From the NCBI RefSeq assembly GCF_900172365.1, contig NZ_FWFJ01000035.1, positions 1 to 40,568 of the forward strand: 40,568 nt of DNA, in the 5' to 3' direction. Every line of letters begins with the position of its first letter. Within the stretch, counting starts at the first letter, position 1. Made by a program: the position numbers and the translations under genes. Positions 6,872 to 14,179 of this stretch are shown here, piece by piece. The stretch is from Roseovarius gaetbuli (lineage in GTDB: Bacteria; Pseudomonadota; Alphaproteobacteria; Rhodobacterales; Rhodobacteraceae). The notes below the pieces were generated by a model. The model saw nothing but the letters and a program-made list of their open reading frames with translations. It was not told where the DNA came from and did not search any database.

Positions 6872-8332
6872 ATGACCAAAGTCATCAAGAACGGCACTGT
6901 CTGCACGGCGGATCGCACGTGGAAGGCCGATGTTCTGATCGAAGGCGAAACGATCAAGCAGATCGGCGAAGACCTCAAGGGCGATGAGTATATCGACGCC
7001 GAGGGCGCCTATGTCATCCCCGGCGGGATTGATCCGCATACCCATCTGGAAATGCCCTTTATGGGCACCACTGCCGCCGAGACGTTCGAGACCGGCACAT
7101 GGGCCGCGGCTTGTGGTGGCACCACGATGCTGGTGGATTTCTGCCTGCCCGGCGCCGACGGCTCGATCAAGAACGCGATCAATGAATGGCACCGCAAGAG
7201 CGCGCCGCAGATTTGCAGCGATATCGGCTATCACATGGCGATCACCGGCTGGAATGAGAACGTGTTTTCCGAAATGGAAGATGCGGTCAAGATGGGCGTG
7301 AATTCGTTCAAGCATTTCATGGCCTACAAAGGCGCCTTGATGATCGAGGACGATGAGATGTTCGCCAGCTTCAAGCGCTGTGCGGAACTTGGTGCGCTGC
7401 CGATGGTGCATGCCGAGAATGGTGATCTTGTCGCCGAGATGCAGCAGAAATATTTCGATCAGGGCATCACCGGGCCAGAGGGGCACGCGTACTCGCGCCC
7501 GCCAGAATTTGAGGGCGAGGCCGCCAATCGCGCGATCTGTATTGCCGATGCGGCGGGGGTGCCTTTGTACATCGTGCATGTCAGCTGTGAGCAGGCGCAT
7601 GAAGCAATCCGGCGCGCGCGGCAAAAGGGGATGCGGGTCTACGGCGAGCCGTTGATTCAGTTTCTGACGCTGGATGAGAGCGAGTATTTCAACAAGGATT
7701 GGGACCATGCCGCGCGCCGTGTGATGTCGCCGCCGTTCCGCAACAAGGCGCATCAGGATAGCCTCTGGGCCGGGCTGCAATCGGGGTCTTTACAGGTCGT
7801 GGCGACCGATCACGCCGCCTTTTCCACCGCGCAGAAACGTGCCGGACGCGATGATTTCCGCATCATCCCCAATGGGTCAAACGGGGTGGAGGAACGCCTT
7901 GCCATGCTCTGGACCCAAGGCGTGGAAACCGGCCGCCTGACCCCTAATGAATTCGTCGCGGCGACCAGCACGAATGTGGCCAAGATATTGAATATATACC
8001 CGAAAAAGGGCGCGATCGTCGAAGGGGCCGATGCCGATATCGTGATCTGGGACCCGAAAATCACCAAAACGATTAGCGCCTCGAACCACCACTCTATCCT
8101 TGATTACAATGTGTTCGAGGGCTTCGAGGTCAAGGCGCAAAGCCGCTATACCCTGAGCCGTGGCGAGGTGATCTGGGCCTGGGGTCAAAACTCGCAGCCG
8201 CAACCGGGTCGCGGCCGGTTCGTGCCCCGCCCGGCCTTTCCATCGGCGCACGAGGCGCTCAGCAAATGGAAGGCGCTGACCGCCCCCAAGATGATCCAGC
8301 GCGACCCGCTGAACATTCCGGCAGGTATCTAA
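6872..8332 (+). CDS. hydA: Dihydropyrimidinase (D-hydantoinase)
   Basis: A 486-residue cyclic amidohydrolase that opens dihydrouracil or dihydrothymine to the N-carbamoyl amino acid. The binuclear zinc site is visible: DPHTHLEMP (H56, H58), the carbamylated lysine in KHFMAYKG (about K153), VHAENGD (H180), the later YIVHVSCEQAHEA histidine and the aspartate of ATDHAAF. Length and motifs fit bacterial dihydropyrimidinases well. The start follows a purine-rich ribosome site (GGAGA) before ATG 6872. Position between the carbamoylase and an ABC importer fits one catabolic operon. Confidence 0.92.
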   Translation: MTKVIKNGTVCTADRTWKADVLIEGETIKQIGEDLKGDEYIDAEGAYVIPGGIDPHTHLEMPFMGTTAAETFETGTWAAACGGTTMLVDFCLPGADGSIKNAINEWHRKSAPQICSDIGYHMAITGWNENVFSEMEDAVKMGVNSFKHFMAYKGALMIEDDEMFASFKRCAELGALPMVHAENGDLVAEMQQKYFDQGITGPEGHAYSRPPEFEGEAANRAICIADAAGVPLYIVHVSCEQAHEAIRRARQKGMRVYGEPLIQFLTLDESEYFNKDWDHAARRVMSPPFRNKAHQDSLWAGLQSGSLQVVATDHAAFSTAQKRAGRDDFRIIPNGSNGVEERLAMLWTQGVETGRLTPNEFVAATSTNVAKILNIYPKKGAIVEGADADIVIWDPKITKTISASNHHSILDYNVFEGFEVKAQSRYTLSRGEVIWAWGQNSQPQPGRGRFVPRPAFPSAHEALSKWKALTAPKMIQRDPLNIPAGI

Positions 8333-8425
8333 AAATGACGCCTCCCCTGCCGCCTTGGGCGGAGGATGGCTTGACAAAGACAAGGCAGCACGGCGCAGTA
8401 GAGACGGGCAAGCGGGGGATGAAGT

Positions 8426-9211
8426 TTGACCAGTGACACGGTGATCAGCGCAAGGGATTTGTCGCTGACGTTCCAGACAAATGACGGGCCGGTGCATGCG
8501 CTCAAGGATGTAAACCTTGAGGTGCAGAAAGGCGATTTCGTAAGTTTCATCGGTCCCTCGGGCTGTGGCAAAACCACCTTTCTGCGGGTGATGGCCGATC
8601 TCGAACACCCCACAGACGGGCAAATCACCGTGAATGGCATCAGCCCCGAAGACGCCCGCAAGGCGCGCGCCTATGGCTATGTGTTTCAGGCGGCGGGGCT
8701 TTATCCCTGGCGCACGATTGGCGGCAACATCCGCCTGCCGCTCGAGATCATGGGCTATGCCAAGGCCGATCAGGACACGCGGGTGCAGCGCGTTCTTGAA
8801 CTGGTTGATCTGGCAGGGTTTGAAAAGAAATTCCCGTGGCAACTGTCGGGTGGCATGCAGCAGCGCGCCAGCATCGCCCGCGCCCTCGCGTTTGACGCCG
8901 ATCTTTTGTTGATGGACGAACCCTTTGGCGCGCTGGATGAAATCGTGCGTGACCACCTCAACGAACAGCTTTTGGAGCTGTGGAAACGGACCAGCAAGAC
9001 CATCTGCTTTGTCACCCACTCGATCCCCGAGGCGGTCTATCTGTCCACCAAAATCGTGGTCATGTCACCGCGCCCCGGCCGGATCACCGATGTCATCGAA
9101 AGCCCGCTGCCGCGCGATCGCCCGTTGGACATCCGCGACACGCCTGAATTCCTCGAGGTTGCGCATCGCGTGCGCGAGGGTCTGAGAGCAGGGCATGGCG
9201 ATGCGGTATAA
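8426..9211 (+). CDS. ABC transporter ATP-binding protein (nitrate/sulfonate/pyrimidine class)
   Basis: A 261-residue ATPase with Walker A GPSGCGKTT (43-51), signature LSGGMQQR and Walker B LLLMDEPFGALDE, typical of the SsuB/TauB/ThiZ group. The most likely start is TTG 8426, since GGGGGA (8414-8419) lies six bases before it; GTG 8441 is the alternative. It energises the two permeases and NMT1-type binding protein that follow. Together with the upstream ring-opening enzymes this suggests import of a pyrimidine or hydantoin-like compound. A 200-bp gap with a repeat separates it from the first permease. Confidence 0.87.
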   Translation: MTSDTVISARDLSLTFQTNDGPVHALKDVNLEVQKGDFVSFIGPSGCGKTTFLRVMADLEHPTDGQITVNGISPEDARKARAYGYVFQAAGLYPWRTIGGNIRLPLEIMGYAKADQDTRVQRVLELVDLAGFEKKFPWQLSGGMQQRASIARALAFDADLLLMDEPFGALDEIVRDHLNEQLLELWKRTSKTICFVTHSIPEAVYLSTKIVVMSPRPGRITDVIESPLPRDRPLDIRDTPEFLEVAHRVREGLRAGHGDAV

Positions 9212-9322
9212 AGGAACTCTCTTGGCAAGTGCCCCCTCCCGTATGACGGGGAGAGGGGCTTTCACCGTTCACGGCCATCGGCTCTCCAGCCTGTTCCGCT
9301 TTTATACAAAACCCCAAAATCC

Positions 9323-9398
9323 TTTCATCGTTCTTAAAATACTCAAAAAATTCGCTCGATCCCGCCCGTGGGATTTGAGTATTTTTGGAACAGTGAAA
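9323..9398. repeat. Intergenic inverted repeat, copy D of the repeat family
   Basis: Two imperfect 25-bp inverted arms, 9323-9347 (starting TTTCATCGTTCTTAAAATAC) and 9374-9398, flank a 26-bp centre. The arms resemble the outer end of copy C at 29224 (TTTCATCGTTCCAGAAATAC). Immediately upstream, at about 9231-9259, is another imperfect hairpin (GCCCCCTCCCGT-ATG-ACGGGGAGAGGGGC). Both lie inside an ABC operon and may act as attenuator or mRNA-processing structures; that role is inferred. Confidence 0.6.
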
Positions 9399-9412
9399 GC
9401 AGGGGCGACATG

Positions 9413-10285
9413 ATGCGAAATCTTGTGCCTATTCTCACGGTAGTCGCGACGTTGTTTGTGCTCTGGTACAGCGCGGCGATAGCCCTTAACGCGCCTTGGG
9501 CGCGGGATCAGGCGGCACGCGCGGGGCAAGAGCTTGGATTTAGCGCGCTGGTGGCAGAGACCTGGTCACAAGACAAGCCAAAGCTGCCTGCGCCGCATCA
9601 AGTGGCGGCTGAAATCTGGAAGACAACCGGCGCGATGGTTCTGGCGGGGCGTGGGTTTTCAAAGCGCTCCCTGTTTTATCACAGCTGGATCACCTTTAGT
9701 GCAACAGCACTCGGCTTCGTGCTTGGCACCGCGCTTGGCGTCTCGCTTGCGATCGGGATTGTCTATAATCGCACCATGGATATGAGTGTGATGCCCTGGG
9801 TCATTGCCAGCCAGACCATTCCCATTCTGGCAATTGCACCGATGATCATCGTGGTGCTGAATGCGGTCGGCATTTCGGGGCTTTTGCCCAAGGCGATGAT
9901 CTCGATGTATCTGTCGTTTTTTCCTGTGGTCGTTGGCATGGTCAAGGGGTTGCGCAGCCCGGGCGCCATGCAGGTTGATCAGATGCGCACCTGGAATGCG
10001 AGCCCGGCCCAGACATTCTGGCGGCTGCGCCTGCCCTCCTCGATGCCCTATCTCTTTACCTCGCTCAAGATCGGCATGGCCGCGAGCCTTGTGGGCGCCA
10101 TTGTCGGCGAATTGCCCACCGGTGCGGTCGCCGGGCTTGGCGCGCGTCTGCTGGCCGGGAGCTATTATGGCCAGACCATCCAGATCTGGAGCGCGTTGAT
10201 CATGGCCGCCACTCTGGCCGCGGCGCTGGTGGGGATCATTGGGCTTGTTCAGCGTATCACCCTAAAGCGTATGGGGATGTCATGA
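9413..10285 (+). CDS. ABC transporter permease 1
   Basis: An inner-membrane permease of about 290 residues with an N-terminal membrane anchor (about 5-25) and the BPD_transp_1 domain in the C-terminal two thirds. The EAA-like loop reads TWNASPAQTFWRLRLPSSMP. ATG 9413 is preferred over ATG 9410 because AGGGGCG (9401-9407) is better spaced for it. Its end overlaps the next permease start by four bases (ATGA), so the two are translationally coupled and probably form a heterodimer. Confidence 0.85.
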   Translation: MRNLVPILTVVATLFVLWYSAAIALNAPWARDQAARAGQELGFSALVAETWSQDKPKLPAPHQVAAEIWKTTGAMVLAGRGFSKRSLFYHSWITFSATALGFVLGTALGVSLAIGIVYNRTMDMSVMPWVIASQTIPILAIAPMIIVVLNAVGISGLLPKAMISMYLSFFPVVVGMVKGLRSPGAMQVDQMRTWNASPAQTFWRLRLPSSMPYLFTSLKIGMAASLVGAIVGELPTGAVAGLGARLLAGSYYGQTIQIWSALIMAATLAAALVGIIGLVQRITLKRMGMS

Positions 10286-11130
10286 TGGGTTGGCTTGTGT
10301 TCGGAGCCGTTGTCTGGGCGGCAGGCTGGTGGATCAATTCCCGCCTGTCGCACCGCCCGAAAACACGCCTCACCTCCTTGCTGGTGCCGGTGATCTTTGG
10401 CCTGACGCTGGTCGTGATCTGGGAAAGCCTTGTGCGCGGGCTTGATATCTCGCCGATCCTTCTTCCGCCGCCCACGGCGATTGCGGCGACCTTTGCCAAA
10501 TCCACCGATATCCTGTGGCAGGATTTCGTGCAGACCGCCCTTAAGGGCGCGCTGTCGGGCTATGTCATCGGCTGTGGCGCGGCGTTTTTGATCGCGGTTG
10601 CGATTGACCGCTTTCCCTTTCTGCAACGTGGGTTGTTGCCGGTTGGCAATTTCGTCGCCGCCTTGCCGATCATCGGCATGGCGCCGATCCTTGTGATGTG
10701 GTTCGGCTTTGACTGGCAATCCAAGGCCGCCGTCGTGGTGGTCATGGTGTTTTTCCCGATGCTGGTGAACACCGTACAGGGCCTTCAGGACACAGATGCC
10801 ATGCAACGCGACCTGATGCGGACCTATGCGGCGGGCTATTGGAAAACCCTCCTGAAGCTGCGCCTGCCGGCCGCGATGCCGTTCATCTTTAATGGGCTGA
10901 AGATTGCAACCACGCTGGCCTTGATCGGCGCGATCGTGGCAGAGTTCTTTGGCTCGCCCATCAAGGGCATGGGCTTTCGCATTTCCACCTCGGTGGGCCA
11001 GCTTGCGCTTGATCTGGTGTGGGCGGAAATCGTCGTCGCGGCGATTGTCGGCTCGGGATTTTACGGCGCTATGGCGCTTATCGAAAAGGCGGTGACCTTT
11101 TGGCACCCCTCACAAAGAGGCCGGACATAA
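10282..11130 (+). CDS. ABC transporter permease 2
   Basis: A 282-residue inner-membrane permease with six predicted hydrophobic segments and an EAA loop (TYAAGYWKTLLKLRLPAAMP). It is similar in type to the preceding permease, giving a two-permease arrangement as in other pyrimidine-precursor and nitrate-class importers. The ATG overlaps the stop of permease 1. The binding-protein gene follows after 29 bp. Confidence 0.88.
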   Translation: MMGWLVFGAVVWAAGWWINSRLSHRPKTRLTSLLVPVIFGLTLVVIWESLVRGLDISPILLPPPTAIAATFAKSTDILWQDFVQTALKGALSGYVIGCGAAFLIAVAIDRFPFLQRGLLPVGNFVAALPIIGMAPILVMWFGFDWQSKAAVVVVMVFFPMLVNTVQGLQDTDAMQRDLMRTYAAGYWKTLLKLRLPAAMPFIFNGLKIATTLALIGAIVAEFFGSPIKGMGFRISTSVGQLALDLVWAEIVVAAIVGSGFYGAMALIEKAVTFWHPSQRGRT

Positions 11131-11159
11131 GGCTGACACTTAAAAAAGGGAGACGACCG

Positions 11160-12152
11160 ATGAAGACGTTTTTGACAGGCCTGGGTCTTGCAGCGCTGAC
11201 CAGCGTTGCGGGCATGGCGCAGGCGGCGGATGATCTGACGCTACAGCTCAAGTGGGTCACACAGGCCCAGTTCGCGGGCTATTACGTGGCGCAGGACAAG
11301 GGGTTTTACGGTGACGAAGACCTGAATGTCACGATCAAGCCGGGCGGCCCGGATATCGCCCCGACCCAGGTGATTGCCGGCGGTGGTGCCGATGTCACCG
11401 TAGAATGGATGCCAGCCGCCCTGTCGGCGCGTGAAAAGGGCCTGCCGCTGGTCAATATCGCCCAGCCGTTCAAATCTTCGGGCATGATGCTGACCTGTCT
11501 CAAGGAAAGTGGCGTGACCGGGCCGACGGATTTTCCGGGGCGCACCCTTGGGGTCTGGTTCTTTGGCAATGAATTCCCGTTCCTGTCCTGGATGAGCCAG
11601 CTTGGCATTCCGACCACCGGCGGCGCGGATGGTGTGACCGTTCTCAAGCAGGGCTTCAACGTTGATCCACTGTTGCAGAAACAGGCCGATTGCATTTCGA
11701 CCATGACCTACAATGAATACTGGCAGGTGATTGATGCCGGAATCAGCGCCGATCAGCTTATCACCTTCAAATACGAGGATCAGGGCGTCGCCACGCTGGA
11801 AGACGGGCTTTACGTGCTTGAGGACAAGCTGAACGATCCCGCCGAGGTCGACAAGCTTACGCGCTTTGTGCGGGCCTCGATGAAGGGCTGGAAATGGGCC
11901 GAGGAAAACCCGGAAGAGGCGGCGATGATCGTACTGGATAACGACGCCACCGGGGCACAGACTGAAAGCCATCAGATTCGCATGATGGGTGAAGTGGCCA
12001 AGCTGACCTCAGGCAGCAACGGCGCGCTTGATCCGGCGGATTTTGAACGCACGGTGCAATCACTTTTGTCCGGCGGCTCTGATCCGGTGATCAGCACACA
12101 CCCCGGCGACGCGGCCTGGACGCATGTCATTTCCGACGCCGCGCTGAAATAG
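11160..12152 (+). CDS. NMT1/THI5-type periplasmic substrate-binding protein
   Basis: A 330-residue secreted binding protein with a signal peptide MKTFLTGLGLAALTSVAGMA and cleavage after AQA (about residue 22), followed by the NMT1/THI5 fold (TLQLKWVTQAQFAGYYVAQDKG). This family binds pyrimidine-like ligands such as thiamine precursors. No thiamine gene is near, whereas dihydropyrimidinase and carbamoylase lie in the same operon, so uptake of a pyrimidine base, dihydropyrimidine or hydantoin is the best inference. GGGAG lies 8 nt before ATG 11160. A perfect terminator closes the operon 24 bp downstream. Confidence 0.88.
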   Translation: MKTFLTGLGLAALTSVAGMAQAADDLTLQLKWVTQAQFAGYYVAQDKGFYGDEDLNVTIKPGGPDIAPTQVIAGGGADVTVEWMPAALSAREKGLPLVNIAQPFKSSGMMLTCLKESGVTGPTDFPGRTLGVWFFGNEFPFLSWMSQLGIPTTGGADGVTVLKQGFNVDPLLQKQADCISTMTYNEYWQVIDAGISADQLITFKYEDQGVATLEDGLYVLEDKLNDPAEVDKLTRFVRASMKGWKWAEENPEEAAMIVLDNDATGAQTESHQIRMMGEVAKLTSGSNGALDPADFERTVQSLLSGGSDPVISTHPGDAAWTHVISDAALK

Positions 12153-12176
12153 GACAGGCGAAAAATCAGACAGATT

Positions 12177-12206
12177 GGCCCGGGCTTCACGACCCGGGCC
12201 TTTTTT
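12177..12206 (+). terminator. Rho-independent terminator of the ABC importer operon
   Basis: GGCCCGGG (12177-12184), an 8-nt loop, CCCGGGCC (12193-12200) and six T residues (12201-12206) form a textbook terminator directly after the binding-protein gene. Confidence 0.95.
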
Positions 12207-12415
12207 CGATTGGCGTGAGGGTAGCCGCCCGCGCTACGATCATCTTGGGGATGGGCCCGCGTTGACCACAACATATTGCAGAAGGCGCCTGCAAAACTTC
12301 GAAAAACCTATTATAAATGAATACTTTAAAAGAAATGACAGCTGTGTTATCCTCAAAGGCATAAATAAATGCCAGTCGAATAATCGGCGGCGCGAGGCAG
12401 AAAAAGAGCAGTTCT

Positions 12416-13885
12416 ATGAAAGCACGGGGCAAACAGCCGGTCCGTTGGGGTCTGTTGGTGTTGGCAAGCATTTGGATGCTGGTCGTTGTGCCGCTAAGCG
12501 CCATGGCGGCGCCCTATGCGGCGATGGTGATAGATGCGCGCAGCGGTAAGGTGCTGCATGCACGCAATGCCGATGTCCGGCTTCATCCTGCCTCGCTCAC
12601 CAAGATGATGACGCTTTATATCGTGTTCGAGGCCGTCCAGAATGGTGAGATCAGTCTTGACGACAAGGTCCGCATTTCAGCCCATGCCGCAAGCGAGCCG
12701 CCCAGCAAACTTGGCCTGCGCGCCGGTCAGACAATTGCACTTCGCTACCTTGTGCGCGCCGCGGCGGTCAAGTCGGCCAATGATGCCGCCACCGCCCTTG
12801 GCGAGGCGATCGAGGGATCAGAGGCACAGTTTGCCCGCAGGATGAATCGCACCGCCAAGGCGCTTGGCATGACCCGCACCACCTTCAAGAATGCGCATGG
12901 CCTGACCGAAAGCGGGCATTTGTCGACCGCCCACGACATGACCCTTCTGGGGCGCAGCCTGTTTTACGACTATCCGCAGTATTACAACCTGTTTTCGCGC
13001 ATCACCGCAGATGCCGGCGTGCGCTCGGTCCGGCACACCAACCGCCGCATGCTCGAAAACTATCGCGGCGCCGATGGCATCAAGACCGGCTATACCCGCG
13101 CGGCGGGGTTTAACCTTGTGGCCAGTGCCGAGCGCGGCGGCGAACGGATCATTGCGACCGTCTTTGGCGGTCAATCCACGGCCTCGCGCAATGCCAAGGT
13201 TGCCGAACTTCTGGACCTCGGCTTTCGCAAAGCGCCAAGCCGAGTCGCGGTGAACCGCCCCGCACGTCCGCCCTACAAGGGCAAGATCGGAAGCGGCGCA
13301 ACGGTGATGATCGCCAAAGGTCAGGATCGCCCCGCATTGGCCGCCAAGACCGTGCGCCTTGCCGGTGCCGCCGCCGTACGCAAAAGCCTTCGGCCCAAGT
13401 CGCGCCCGGCCCCCGAGGCGCCGGTGCTCTTGGCCGTCAAGGAAGATATAGAACGCGCGCTTGTGGTCGCACAGCAGGTTGCCGAGGCCGAGGTGATCCC
13501 CGCAGGAAGCGTCGCCACCACGCCAACGCTCACCGCCGCAGTCACCCCGAAGGTTCGCCCCGAACCGCGCCCCGAGAATATCGTGCTGGCAAGCGCGCCC
13601 TCTGGCGATCCGATTCAAGAGGTGGTGATGCGTGTCTCAACCTCTGGCGGGCGCCATTGGGGGATCAACGTGGGCCGCTATCCGAGCCAGTATAAGGCGC
13701 GCCAAATCCTGTTGAAGACAGCCCTGAATGAAATGAGCACGCTGGACGGCTCGCTTCGCAAGGTCGTCAAGCGCCCTACCGGGTTTGATGCGAATTTCAT
13801 GGGCCTGACCCGCGAAAGCGCCGATCTGGCCTGTCGCCGGTTGCAGGCGAAAAAGATCACCTGCTTCATGATCGGGCCGGGCTGA
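12416..13885 (+). CDS. D-alanyl-D-alanine carboxypeptidase with SPOR domain
   Basis: A 489-residue exported penicillin-binding protein of the S11 type (DacA/DacF), trimming peptidoglycan pentapeptides in the periplasm. A signal peptide (about 1-31, ending SAMAAP) precedes the catalytic motifs SLTK (S60-K63), SAN (120-122) and KTG (223-225). An Ala/Pro-rich linker of about 120 residues leads to a C-terminal SPOR-like domain (about 408-489, HWGINVGRYPSQYKARQ), which binds denuded septal glycan, so the enzyme probably acts at division sites. It is monocistronic: a terminator lies before it and a repeat after it. Confidence 0.9.
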   Translation: MKARGKQPVRWGLLVLASIWMLVVVPLSAMAAPYAAMVIDARSGKVLHARNADVRLHPASLTKMMTLYIVFEAVQNGEISLDDKVRISAHAASEPPSKLGLRAGQTIALRYLVRAAAVKSANDAATALGEAIEGSEAQFARRMNRTAKALGMTRTTFKNAHGLTESGHLSTAHDMTLLGRSLFYDYPQYYNLFSRITADAGVRSVRHTNRRMLENYRGADGIKTGYTRAAGFNLVASAERGGERIIATVFGGQSTASRNAKVAELLDLGFRKAPSRVAVNRPARPPYKGKIGSGATVMIAKGQDRPALAAKTVRLAGAAAVRKSLRPKSRPAPEAPVLLAVKEDIERALVVAQQVAEAEVIPAGSVATTPTLTAAVTPKVRPEPRPENIVLASAPSGDPIQEVVMRVSTSGGRHWGINVGRYPSQYKARQILLKTALNEMSTLDGSLRKVVKRPTGFDANFMGLTRESADLACRRLQAKKITCFMIGPG

Positions 13886-13900
13886 GGTTAGGGTCGGATT

Positions 13901-13950
13901 GGGGGCGCTGCCCCCAAAGCCCCCGGGATATTTTCAGCAAGAAGAAACGC
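13901..13950. repeat. Modular palindromic intergenic repeat, copy B
   Basis: GGGGGCGCTGCCCCC (13901-13915), a short AAAG insert, then CCCCCGGGATATTTTCAGC and AAGAAGAAACGC (to 13950). It is the shortest copy and has no central hairpin, but 31 bp downstream a hairpin GTCGCGC-N8-GCGCGAC (13982-14003) has the same arms as the central hairpin of copy A. It lies between the convergent carboxypeptidase and ccoS genes. Confidence 0.7.
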
Positions 13951-14015
13951 CTATTGAGCTTTGATGCAAGTCCGGTGGTGTGTCGCGCACGCAAGAGCGC
14001 GACAAGCCGATCGCG

Positions 14016-14174
14016 TCAGGGCTTGGGATGATCATCCCATTCATCCGAGAGAATGCGGCGGCTGTCGCCTTCGGGATCGTCATATTGGTTCGATCTCACC
14101 GTGTAGATAAAAGCGACAAGCCCGACACCCCCAAGCACCAGAGAAATCGGAATGAGATAGGTCAGGATGTTCAT
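14016..14174 (-). CDS. ccoS: cbb3 oxidase assembly protein CcoS
   Basis: A 52-residue membrane protein beginning MNILTYLIPISLVLGGVGLV, a single transmembrane segment, followed by the family-typical RSNQYDDPEGDSRRIL. CcoS is needed to place heme and copper in cbb3 oxidase. It lies 5 bp after ccoI in the ccoGHIS order. The longer upstream reading in this frame is a shadow of ccoI. Confidence 0.9.
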   Translation of the reverse strand: MNILTYLIPISLVLGGVGLVAFIYTVRSNQYDDPEGDSRRILSDEWDDHPKP

Positions 14175-14179
14175 CGGCC

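Noticed and set aside
6221..7780. 519-codon minus-strand open frame over carbamoylase and dihydropyrimidinase
   Set aside because: It spans two genes with complete catalytic motifs on the other strand and reads as low-complexity His/Arg/Gly shadow.
8427..8433. TTGACCA-like half site at the ABC ATPase start
   Set aside because: Only the left half of the RutR-type box is present and it overlaps the start codon region, so it is probably chance.
11160..12152. Binding protein as a thiamine-precursor (HMP) transporter
   Set aside because: The family fits, but no thiamine genes or riboswitch are present and the operon partners are pyrimidine ring-opening enzymes.
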